NCBI GenBank assembly: GCA_021790495.1
Contig: JAJYGZ010000086.1
Span: forward strand, 1 to 5,700
From: Actinomycetes bacterium
GTDB lineage: Bacteria; Actinomycetota; Acidimicrobiia; Acidimicrobiales; Acidimicrobiaceae
Direction: 5' to 3'
Length of the DNA: 5,700 nt
The position numbers and the translations under genes were made by a program. The notes under the pieces were generated by a model. That model had not been told where the DNA came from and searched no databases. It saw nothing but the letters and a program-made list of their open reading frames with translations. The number at the start of each line of letters is the position of its first letter. Within the stretch, counting starts at the first letter, position 1. Positions 1 to 5,449 of this stretch are shown here, in pieces.

Positions 1-885
1 AGCCGCTCTGATCTGCCCTGGGACCTGGCGCCACTTCAGCAGTACAAGGAAATGGTTGAGAGCACCGGACTTAAGCTAACCGTGATCGAAGACAACCCCC
101 CGATGGACCGCATCCGCTTGGGTGGCGCCGGGCGCGACGACGAGTTGGCTCAAGTGGAAACTCTGATTAAGAGCATGGGGGCCCTGGGGATCAAGGTCTG
201 GTGTTACAACTGGTCGGCCATGTTGGGTTGGATGCGCACCTCGCGCACGACCCTGGGGCGGGGCGGCGCGCTGGTGACCAGTTTCGACTACAAAACTCAG
301 GCGAGCCTCCCGCCGCCTCGCGAAGGCACCGTGGACGAACAGCCTTTGTGGGACAGTTTGCGTGCGTTTTTGGAGCGGATTGTCCCCGTCGCCGAGGATG
401 CCGGGGTCACCCTCGCCATGCATCCGGACGATCCCCCGCTTTCCCCAATTCGAGGCGTGGCCCGGATCATGCGGACTCCCGCCGCCTTCGAGCGTCTCAT
501 CGAACTGGTGCCGAGTCCCGCCAACGCGATCACTTTTTGCCAGGGCAATTTCACTCTGATGACCTCCGACGTGCCCAAGGTCATTCGCGACTTTGGTCGG
601 GACAAGAAGATCGCTTTTGTTCACTTTCGGGACGTGCGCGGGACTCCGGAGTCGTTTGTGGAGACCTTCCACGATGAGGGCCAGACCGACATGCTGGAGT
701 GCATGCGCGCCTACCGTGACATCGGCTTTGACGGACCCGCTCGCTCGGACCACACCCCGACCTTGGAGGGCGACCATGCCGATGTCGCGGGGTACTCGGC
801 CTTGGGGCGGCTGCAAGCCATCGGCTACATGACGGGACTGCGCGAGGCGGCGCTAAAGGAGGTGAGTGAAGAGCGAAGACCGTAA
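1..885 (+). CDS. uxuA: Mannonate dehydratase, UxuA family (5' end outside window)
   Basis: The reading frame is open from base 1, so the gene is cut by the window edge. 294 codons are present; the ATG at 52 is internal, because codons before it already read as protein. UxuA dehydrates D-mannonate to 2-keto-3-deoxy-D-gluconate in the cytoplasm, a step of glucuronate/fructuronate breakdown, using a divalent metal. Family landmarks appear in order: CYNW (about 205-216), an IVPVAEDAG segment followed by HPDDPP (His at 421), a Cys at 538, the FVHFRD segment (His at 622), the RSDH motif (Asp 748, His 751) and GYSALGR (Tyr 793). The His, Cys, His and Asp match the known metal ligands of the family, so the enzyme looks intact. 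The segment between the CYNW motif and HPDDPP is shorter than in E. coli UxuA, as in the compact forms of the family. RSDH replaces the usual RPDH. The binding-protein gene follows after 147 bp on the same strand. Family assignment is firm; the substrate is inferred from the family. Confidence 0.93.
   Translation, partial: SRSDLPWDLAPLQQYKEMVESTGLKLTVIEDNPPMDRIRLGGAGRDDELAQVETLIKSMGALGIKVWCYNWSAMLGWMRTSRTTLGRGGALVTSFDYKTQASLPPPREGTVDEQPLWDSLRAFLERIVPVAEDAGVTLAMHPDDPPLSPIRGVARIMRTPAAFERLIELVPSPANAITFCQGNFTLMTSDVPKVIRDFGRDKKIAFVHFRDVRGTPESFVETFHDEGQTDMLECMRAYRDIGFDGPARSDHTPTLEGDHADVAGYSALGRLQAIGYMTGLREAALKEVSEERRP
855..865 (+). promoter_or_regulatory. Near-perfect Shine-Dalgarno sequence with no gene behind it
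   Basis: AAAGGAGGTGA lies inside the last codons of uxuA and contains a ten-base perfect complement to the 16S rRNA 3' end. The only nearby starts give nothing convincing: GTG at 866 reads ten codons (MKSEDRNLRQ) to a TGA at 896-898, and GTG at 895 is about 30 bases away. It may be a chance result of Lys-Glu-Val codons, or a relic or leader-peptide site. Confidence 0.25.
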
Positions 886-905
886 CCTGCGGCAGTGAGT
901 TGCCG

Positions 906-944
906 GTGGACGGCCGCTCTCGGTGCGCACAGGGGCGCGTCCAC
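906..944 (+). repeat. Inverted repeat in the uxuA/binding-protein gap
   Basis: GTGGACG at 906-912 pairs with CGTCCAC at 938-944, a perfect 7-bp match across 25 bases. The enclosed segment contains the palindrome GTGCGCAC at 923-930. There is no T-run after it. It could be a weak terminator, an mRNA processing hairpin or an operator; short repeats of this size are common in GC-rich DNA, so the call is tentative. Confidence 0.3.
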
Positions 945-1020
945 GGACTCCATCGCGAAGCGGCGTCCCGATTTCGTTAGTGGCTCGAGCGGTGGGCACC
1001 ATTACGTCGACCAATTGCGT

Positions 1021-1025
1021 GGAGG
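1021..1025 (+). promoter_or_regulatory. Ribosome binding site of the sugar-binding protein
   Basis: GGAGG followed by seven bases and ATG at 1033. It decides the start: the frame is open back to a GTG at 895, but the 46 extra residues would put polar sequence in front of an otherwise textbook lipoprotein signal peptide. Confidence 0.8.
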
Positions 1026-1032
1026 ATCTACC

Positions 1033-2028
1033 ATGAGACTGGGCAGGCTAGGAATTCTGGCGACCTTAGCGGCCGCCGTACCGCTGCTGCTGGTGAGCGG
1101 GTGCGGCAGCACCAGCACAACCCCGACGGCGAAACATTTCACGGTCGGGCTTCTCAACGGCAACAACATCGACCCCTACTTTCTCTCCATTTGGAAGGGA
1201 GCCTTGGCTCAGGCCACGGCCGACCACGTAACCTTGAAGGAAGTCGCGCCCGCCACGTTCGATGCTGAGGAGCAGGTTCCGCTCTTCAATGACCTGATCT
1301 CGGAAAAGGTGAATGCAATTCTGCTGTCCGCCGACGGCAATCTGCCCCCATTCCTAGCCGGGCTCAAAGCGGCCGCCGCAGCCAAGATTCCTGTGATCAT
1401 AATCAATGAGTCCGAAGCGGACATGAGCAACACCAAGTATGCCCTGTCGTTCATTACCAGTGGCAACACGGATCTCGGATTGGCGGCCGGTAAGGCAATG
1501 GTGAAGCTGCTCGGAGGCAAAGGCACCGTGGGGGTGATCGACTCCACCCCGGGGTTGACCTCGAATTTGCACCGTGCCGCGGGTTTCGTAACTGCGGCGA
1601 CCCAAGGCGGGTTGGCCACCTTGCCCCAGCAGTTTAGCCACGACTCAATCACCACGGCCGACTCGATCGCCACGGACCTGCTGTCGTCGCACCCGGGCTT
1701 GGCAGGCATCTTCGCCGTCGACTCGTTCACGAGCCAGGGAGTTGGCACGGCTGTCAAGGCGTTAGGTAAGGCGGGGGTGGTCAAGGTGGTTGGCATCGAC
1801 GCCGAGCCTCAAGAGGTCGCGCTGCTGAAGGCTGGAGTCATGCAAGCCCTCGTTGCGCAAAAGCCCTACTACGTAGGGCAGCTGGCTATGAAGTACGCGG
1901 TGGACGCACTCACCGGAAAGAAGTCACAGATCGTGCGGAGTGTGAACCCGGGCGACATCGTGCTGACGCCGAGCAATATAAGTGACCCGCAGTACGCTAA
2001 TGTGCCCTACAGTTCTACCGCTCCTTGA
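1033..2028 (+). CDS. Sugar ABC transporter substrate-binding lipoprotein (RbsB-like)
   Basis: 331 residues. It captures a sugar outside the membrane and delivers it to the permease encoded downstream. The first 24 residues are a lipoprotein signal peptide: Arg at 2 and 5, a hydrophobic core at about 6-21, then the lipobox VSGC with Cys24 as the lipidation site, followed by a Ser/Thr-rich linker to about residue 33. The mature part is a periplasmic-binding-protein type I fold of the Peripla_BP_4 group: VGLLNG opening strand, NIDPYF near the N-terminus, a segment ending VNAILLSADG, AAAAKIPVIIINE, the hinge-side VGVID, then GIFAVDS and VVGIDAEP in the second lobe and a closing QKPYYVGQLA segment. 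These features are typical of CUT2 binding proteins for free monosaccharides. The ligand cannot be read from sequence; fructose, xylose, ribose, a uronic acid or a methylated sugar are all open. The 221-bp structured gap after it may raise its expression above that of the membrane components. Family call is firm, substrate unknown. Confidence 0.93.
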   Translation: MRLGRLGILATLAAAVPLLLVSGCGSTSTTPTAKHFTVGLLNGNNIDPYFLSIWKGALAQATADHVTLKEVAPATFDAEEQVPLFNDLISEKVNAILLSADGNLPPFLAGLKAAAAAKIPVIIINESEADMSNTKYALSFITSGNTDLGLAAGKAMVKLLGGKGTVGVIDSTPGLTSNLHRAAGFVTAATQGGLATLPQQFSHDSITTADSIATDLLSSHPGLAGIFAVDSFTSQGVGTAVKALGKAGVVKVVGIDAEPQEVALLKAGVMQALVAQKPYYVGQLAMKYAVDALTGKKSQIVRSVNPGDIVLTPSNISDPQYANVPYSSTAP

Positions 2029-2036
2029 TGCGTTGA

Positions 2037-2080
2037 GGACGGCTTGGGGATTAGCTAGCTGAGCAGGGCGCCGTCCCAAG
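2037..2080 (+). promoter_or_regulatory. Two mutually exclusive stems just after the binding-protein gene
   Basis: GGACGGC (2037-2043) can pair with GCCGTCC (2070-2076), and CTTGGG (2043-2048) can pair with CCCAAG (2075-2080). The pairs share bases, so both cannot form at once. The loop contains the palindrome AGCTAGCT (2053-2060). The arrangement resembles an attenuator, but the stems are short and the DNA GC-rich; function is inferred only. Confidence 0.3.
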
Positions 2081-2123
2081 GTTGGCGGACCGGGATCAGT
2101 GGGCACGAGAGACAAGGCGAGGC

Positions 2124-2152
2124 GGGGGCGGGCCCCAATGGGGCTCGCCCCC
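2124..2152 (+). promoter_or_regulatory. Strong 13-bp hairpin between binding-protein and ATPase genes
   Basis: Bases 2124-2136 pair with 2140-2152 along 13 bp with a single G-T wobble (2131 with 2145) and a three-base AAT loop. There is no T-run, so it is not a classic intrinsic terminator. Hairpins at this place in sugar ABC operons often stabilise the binding-protein mRNA or partly block read-through, giving more binding protein than permease; that role is inferred here from position and strength. Confidence 0.65.
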
Positions 2153-2197
2153 CTATCCGGGCGGGAATGGCTACGCTCAGGGTGAGGGGCTCCAAGA

Positions 2198-2218
2198 GGC
2201 CCGGCCGGAGGGCGGGCC
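2198..2218 (+). promoter_or_regulatory. Minor hairpin upstream of the ATPase ribosome binding site
   Basis: GGCCCG (2198-2203) pairs with CGGGCC (2213-2218) across nine bases. It ends 18 bases before the AAGGAGGT site. It may be part of the same structured leader as the stem at 2124-2152; alone it is weak evidence. Confidence 0.25.
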
Positions 2219-2236
2219 GACAGTACTTGATCGGGC

Positions 2237-2244
2237 AAGGAGGT
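2237..2244 (+). promoter_or_regulatory. Ribosome binding site that fixes a TTG start for the ATPase
   Basis: AAGGAGGT followed by five bases and TTG at 2250. No other in-frame start with comparable spacing lies between here and the beginning of the ATPase domain. The frame stays open upstream to a TTG at 2082, but that stretch reads as low-complexity Gly/Arg/Pro-rich sequence and overlaps the hairpins. Confidence 0.75.
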
Positions 2245-2249
2245 GGCAC

Positions 2250-3008
2250 TTGTCGCAAGCGACGCAGGCAGTCGGCAGTACGGTCACGGGGACTGGATTG
2301 ACGAAGTATTACGGGGCCGTCGCAGCTCTGGACAACGTCAACTTCGAGTTCGGGCCAGGGCTCAATGCCATCGTCGGGGATAATGGCGCCGGCAAGTCGA
2401 CGTTGCTCAAAATCCTGAGCGGGGTCGTACGGCCGGACAGCGGCAGCATAGCCGTCAACGGCAAGGAGGTGGACCTGAAGACCGCTCGAGACGCGCGCGC
2501 GGTGGGGATAGAGTCGCTCTATCAAGACTTGGCGCTAGCCCCGACCATGTCTATCTGTGACAACATTTTCCTTGGCCGAGAGCTTACCAAGTCGTATTTT
2601 GGCGTTAAGATCCTTGACCGTCGTGCTATGATGGCGGTCGCACGGAATGCGCTGGCCGAGATCAGGATCAAGATGCCAGATCCAGCGACTGCAGTGCGGA
2701 CGCTTAGCGGTGGCCAACGGCAGGCCGTCGCGGTGGCGCGGGCGCTTCATTTCGGGGCCCGGATTCTATTGCTTGACGAGCCAACCGCGGCCCTCGGGCC
2801 CCGCGAGACGGCCGCCTTTTTCGACACCCTGCGTTCAGCGGTACGACAGGACGGAACCGTAGTCATGGTCGGCCACAACCTGCCCCAAGTTTTGCAGATG
2901 GCGAACCGGATCATCGTGATGCGGGCCGGCCATGTGGTGGCTAAGTTCCTTCCCGAGGAGACGTCGGTCGAGAAATTGACCGGCTTCATGGTTGGGTCGG
3001 CGAGTTGA
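2250..3008 (+). CDS. Sugar ABC transporter ATP-binding protein, single domain (FrcA-like)
   Basis: 252 residues from TTG. It hydrolyses ATP at the inner face of the membrane to drive the CUT2 importer. One complete nucleotide-binding domain is visible: Walker A GDNGAGKST at 43-51, Q-loop Gln92 in YQDLAL, signature LSGGQ at 152-156, Walker B ILLLDE at 172-177 with Glu177 as the catalytic base, and the switch His209 in VMVGHNL. RbsA and XylG have two such domains in about 500 residues; this protein has one, as in the fructose transporter ATPase FrcA and its relatives, and is expected to work as a homodimer. The GDNGAGKS form of Walker A and the SLYQDLALAP segment are typical of that single-domain group. 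No key residue is missing. The gene sits between the binding protein and the permease, 51 bp before the latter. The start is chosen by the AAGGAGGT site at 2237-2244. FrcA resemblance does not prove fructose as substrate. Confidence 0.93.
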   Translation: MSQATQAVGSTVTGTGLTKYYGAVAALDNVNFEFGPGLNAIVGDNGAGKSTLLKILSGVVRPDSGSIAVNGKEVDLKTARDARAVGIESLYQDLALAPTMSICDNIFLGRELTKSYFGVKILDRRAMMAVARNALAEIRIKMPDPATAVRTLSGGQRQAVAVARALHFGARILLLDEPTAALGPRETAAFFDTLRSAVRQDGTVVMVGHNLPQVLQMANRIIVMRAGHVVAKFLPEETSVEKLTGFMVGSAS

Positions 3009-3059
3009 GGGTAAGAGAAGTGGGATTAGGTGCAGTGACGGCTGGGGCTGGGCATTAAG

Positions 3060-4136
3060 GTGCGCGCCGGATTTATGTCAAGGATGCTTGACATTGGCCG
3101 CTGGAGCACCTGGGTGATGCTGCTAGCGGTACTGGTATTGGTGTCCGTGGTGTTCTCGCTAATCGCGCCGGGGTTTGCCACCGTCGGCAGCCTGGACAAT
3201 ATCTTGGTTGTGGCGGTGCCGGTGGCGCTGTTGGCCATGGGGGAGAGTCTGGCTATTTACTCGGGTGGAATCGATCTGTCGGTGGGGGCGATGCTGGGCC
3301 TGGGCGGAATGAGCGGCGGGGCGATCATGTCAGGCCTCTACCATGGGCAGACCGGAACCGACATCGGACTCATGTTGCTGGGTTTGGGGGTGGCTCTGGC
3401 GGTTGGATTGGTGGGCGGTCTTTTCAATGGCTTCGTGATCGGGAAGCTGAAGCTTGAACCCCTGATCGTTACCCTGGGGACATTGGGCATCTTCGGCGGG
3501 GCCGCCGACCTGATCAGCGGCGGGGAGCCCCTGTCCTCCTTTCCGCCGAGTTCGTTCGAACTCGGCAACGGCAGCCTGGTAGGGTTTCTGCCCATTTTGG
3601 TAGCCATTGGGATTGTGGTCTTGTTTTTGTTCCTGTTCGTGGAGCGAATGACTACCTTGGGCCGCCATATATTCGCCCTGGGCGCCAACCGGGACGCTTT
3701 GGTGCGGGCCGGGGTCACTCCTAATGGCGTCATTCTCTGGGTGTACGCCCTCGCCGGAGTAGCGGCGGCGTTCGCAGGTTTTCTCAAGGCAAGCCAGTTC
3801 CAAACCGCGACCCCTATTGCCGGCCAGAACACCCTGCTGCTGGGGGTGGCGGCGGTGGTCATTGGAGGGGCTCCCCTCACCGGCGGTGAGGGCACCGTGC
3901 TTGGGGCCGGGCTTGGCGCCATCTTGATCAGTGTTCTGGAGAACGGCTTTGTTGAGCTGGGGCTGCAGTCGTACTGGCAGGTGGTTGCCGTGGGTGCGCT
4001 TGTGATCGTGGCCGTGTACGTTAGCCAGGTTCAGCAGCGGCGTAAGACCTTCGGTTACCGCCATCGGGTCAGGGCTGGGACCGTGCCGGCGGGCTTGATG
4101 CTGGACGAGGGAGGCAGCGAGGAGCATGCCACGTGA
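3060..4136 (+). CDS. Sugar ABC transporter permease (RbsC/FrcC-like, CUT2)
   Basis: 358 residues from GTG at 3060. It forms the membrane channel of the importer, probably as a homodimer because no second permease gene is present. The protein is strongly hydrophobic with about ten membrane segments; the first is at about 19-36. Family marks include GESLAIYSGGIDLSVGA (61-77), the FNGFVIGKLKLEPLIVTLGT stretch, FALGANRDALVRAGV in a cytoplasmic loop, and VVIGGAPLTGGEGT followed by a long last pair of helices. The final 30 or so residues are charged and hydrophilic and should face the cytoplasm. The start is uncertain: upstream frame is closed by TGA at 3036-3038, GTG at 3060 has only G-rich sequence before it, and ATG at 3075 has a weak AAGG 14 bases upstream. 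Choosing ATG would remove five residues only. Together with the two preceding genes it completes one transporter. Confidence 0.92.
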   Translation: MRAGFMSRMLDIGRWSTWVMLLAVLVLVSVVFSLIAPGFATVGSLDNILVVAVPVALLAMGESLAIYSGGIDLSVGAMLGLGGMSGGAIMSGLYHGQTGTDIGLMLLGLGVALAVGLVGGLFNGFVIGKLKLEPLIVTLGTLGIFGGAADLISGGEPLSSFPPSSFELGNGSLVGFLPILVAIGIVVLFLFLFVERMTTLGRHIFALGANRDALVRAGVTPNGVILWVYALAGVAAAFAGFLKASQFQTATPIAGQNTLLLGVAAVVIGGAPLTGGEGTVLGAGLGAILISVLENGFVELGLQSYWQVVAVGALVIVAVYVSQVQQRRKTFGYRHRVRAGTVPAGLMLDEGGSEEHAT

Positions 4137-4211
4137 CGGGAGCCGTGACGTTTTGACTTGCACGTTAGGGGCGCCGGAGGTCATGGCGAGGACCATCACG
4201 GGGCGGGCAAC

Positions 4212-4307
4212 ATGATGATGGTGGCTGATGGCGGCATTTGTTGGCGGGGGGCCGAAGGTGGCCCTCGGTGCTTGGCCGCCACCTGGCGGCGGGGGAGCAG
4301 GACGTAG
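4212..4307 (+). other. Possible 31-codon leader ORF ending against the HPS start
   Basis: ATG at 4212 (three ATGs in a row) opens a 31-codon frame that ends in TAG at 4305-4307, directly followed by the GTG start of the next gene in the same frame. The predicted peptide has no recognisable motif and no good ribosome binding site. If translated, its termination would deliver ribosomes to the HPS start. It may equally be chance in a GC-rich gap. Confidence 0.15.
4256..4290 (+). promoter_or_regulatory. Competing hairpins upstream of the HPS gene
   Basis: GCCGCC (4275-4280) pairs with GGCGGC (4285-4290) around an ACCT loop. AGGTGGC (4256-4262) can instead pair with GCCACCT (4278-4284), which shares bases with the first stem. 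The first hairpin ends directly before the G-rich stretch preceding the HPS start. This could be an attenuator or a translation switch; evidence is only base pairing. The rest of the 171-bp gap (4137-4255) shows nothing else I can name. Confidence 0.35.
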
Positions 4308-4967
4308 GTGCTGCTCCAGTTGGCCATCGATGACCCCGGCTCGTTGGGCGTGGTGCCGGCGGTAGCCGAATTTGTAGATATTGTCGAGTTGGGAACTCCC
4401 GTGTTGAAGCGCTTTGGGGTCGGCGGTCTGGTCACGCTTCGAGAAATGGCTGGGGGTCGGCCGATTCTGGCAGATGCCAAGACCGTCGATGCGGGCGCGA
4501 TCGAGGCGCGCCTGCTCTTTGGGGCGGGCGCGAGCTTGGTTACAGTTCTCTCGGTGGCGCCTCGGGCAACCTGCCTGGCGGCGGCGCAGGTGGCCGAGGA
4601 GTTCGGCGGTTTTTTGGTCGCGGACACCATCGCCGCCGCCGGGCTGCCGACTACTCCCAACGAATTCCCGCCCCGGTTTGCCTACCTCGGATTGCATCTA
4701 GCCACCGACCGCCGATTGGCCGGAGAGACCGCCCATGAGGTCGTGAGCCAGGTGGCTCCGATGCGCGAGCTCGGCTACCGGGTGGCGATCGCCGGGGGTA
4801 TTGGGGAGCAGACAATTGCCGCCGTGGTGGCGGCAGCGCCTGATGTCGTCGTGGTGGGGTCGGCGATCACTCAGGCAGCGAACCCTAGGAGGACGGCTAA
4901 GTGGATTTCGGCACAGTTGACTCAGAGAGGCCATGGATGGCCGCCTTCGTTGAGGTTGGCGCCCTAA
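4308..4967 (+). CDS. hxlA: 3-hexulose-6-phosphate synthase-like protein (OMP decarboxylase superfamily)
   Basis: 219 residues from GTG. HPS joins formaldehyde to ribulose 5-phosphate to give D-arabino-3-hexulose 6-phosphate, or runs in reverse. The TIM-barrel marks of the HPS/KGPDC family are all present: LQLAID with Asp8, VDIVELGTP with Glu27, the catalytic DxKxxD set as Asp56-Lys58-Asp61 (ADAKTVDAG), GHL-type strand LGLHLATD with His130, phosphate-binding AGGI (162-165) and VVVGSAIT (181-188). The start matches the usual family N-terminus exactly, since the first barrel strand begins at residue 3; the ribosome binding site is weak (AGGA at 4299-4302). At the three positions known to separate HPS from 3-keto-L-gulonate-6-phosphate decarboxylase (Glu112, Arg139, Thr169 in the latter) I read Asp106, Thr133 and Ala162, which favours HPS. 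The next gene, a PHI, overlaps by 67 bp and supports this strongly. The last ~14 residues, encoded in the overlap, look like a tail outside the barrel. A related aldolase on another pentulose phosphate is the main alternative. Confidence 0.87.
   Translation: MLLQLAIDDPGSLGVVPAVAEFVDIVELGTPVLKRFGVGGLVTLREMAGGRPILADAKTVDAGAIEARLLFGAGASLVTVLSVAPRATCLAAAQVAEEFGGFLVADTIAAAGLPTTPNEFPPRFAYLGLHLATDRRLAGETAHEVVSQVAPMRELGYRVAIAGGIGEQTIAAVVAAAPDVVVVGSAITQAANPRRTAKWISAQLTQRGHGWPPSLRLAP
4887..4892 (+). promoter_or_regulatory. Ribosome binding site of PHI inside the HPS gene
   Basis: AGGAGG followed by eight bases and GTG at 4901, lying within the HPS reading frame, which suggests coupled translation. A competing site, GAGAGG at 4925-4930, stands six bases before ATG at 4937. 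The GTG start is preferred because it keeps the first helix seen at the N-terminus of PHI proteins such as HxlB; initiation at both cannot be excluded. Confidence 0.6.
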
Positions 4968-5449
4968 GTGCCAAGCTAAAGAGTGCGGACGTCGAGCCGC
5001 TGGTGCAGGTGTTCGAAGACAGCGGTCTACGGTGGTTCTTCGAGGGTCAGGGGCGCTCTGGGCTGGTGGCGGCCATGGTGGCGATGCGCTTCATGCACCT
5101 CGGGCGCAAGGCTCACTTCGTCGGGGAGGCAACGGCTCCGGCGGTGCGGGCGGGCGATGGCCTGGTGCTGATTTCGGGCTCAGGGGCTACTCCTACGACT
5201 GTCGGACACGGTGAGGTGGCAAGGCGGGTCGGGGCAACCGTGGTCACGGTGACGTACAGCCCCGCTAGTCCGGCTGCGGACTTGGCGGACCTTGTGGTGT
5301 ACCTACCGGCCAAGCCGTCGACCCAGTTGGGGGGCAGTTTGTTTGAACAGGCCGCCTTGCTCGTGTTCGACGGAGTCGTCGCGACGCTGGCAGGGGCGAT
5401 GGAGGATGCTGCCGGCGGCTTGCGGGCGCGGCACTCGAACCTGTTGTGA
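4901..5449 (+). CDS. hxlB: 6-phospho-3-hexuloisomerase (SIS domain)
   Basis: 182 residues from GTG, the usual size for PHI. It isomerises arabino-3-hexulose 6-phosphate to fructose 6-phosphate, the partner step to HPS in the ribulose monophosphate pathway. A single SIS sugar-phosphate-binding domain is seen: GQGRSG (49-54), AMRFMHLG (61-68), HFVGEATAP (72-80), the phosphate-binding ISGSGAT (91-97), ADLVVYLPAK (129-138), GGSLFEQ with the conserved Glu149, and the C-terminal RHSNLL with His178. The last motif and the MRxMHxG and FVGE motifs are characteristic of PHI among SIS proteins. GQGRSG replaces the more common G(V/A)GRSG, a mild change. The N-terminal codons overlap the end of HPS by 67 bp in another frame, so the two are almost certainly co-translated. 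No HxlR-type regulator gene is present in the window. Confidence 0.92.
   Translation: MDFGTVDSERPWMAAFVEVGALSAKLKSADVEPLVQVFEDSGLRWFFEGQGRSGLVAAMVAMRFMHLGRKAHFVGEATAPAVRAGDGLVLISGSGATPTTVGHGEVARRVGATVVTVTYSPASPAADLADLVVYLPAKPSTQLGGSLFEQAALLVFDGVVATLAGAMEDAAGGLRARHSNLL

Noticed and set aside
76..816. 246-codon minus-strand frame opposite uxuA
   Set aside because: Shadow of the conserved uxuA frame; no recognisable motifs in the translation.
895..1032. N-terminal extension of the binding protein from GTG 895
   Set aside because: The ATG at 1033 has GGAGG seven bases upstream and begins a complete lipoprotein signal peptide; the extension would bury it.
2082..2249. N-terminal extension of the ATPase from TTG 2082
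   Set aside because: The extra residues are Gly/Pro/Arg-rich, run through the hairpins and have no counterpart in the ATPase family.
3330..4697. 455-codon open frame on the minus strand
   Set aside because: It spans most of the permease, the gap and part of HPS in antisense, has low-complexity Gly/His/Arg/Gln-rich sequence and no family motif; long antisense frames are expected in GC-rich DNA.
4308..4967. Orotidine 5'-phosphate decarboxylase or 3-keto-L-gulonate-6-phosphate decarboxylase
   Set aside because: The ADAKTVDAG motif and overall pattern are of the HPS/KGPDC branch, and the Arg and Glu typical of the decarboxylase are absent; the adjacent PHI gene points to HPS.
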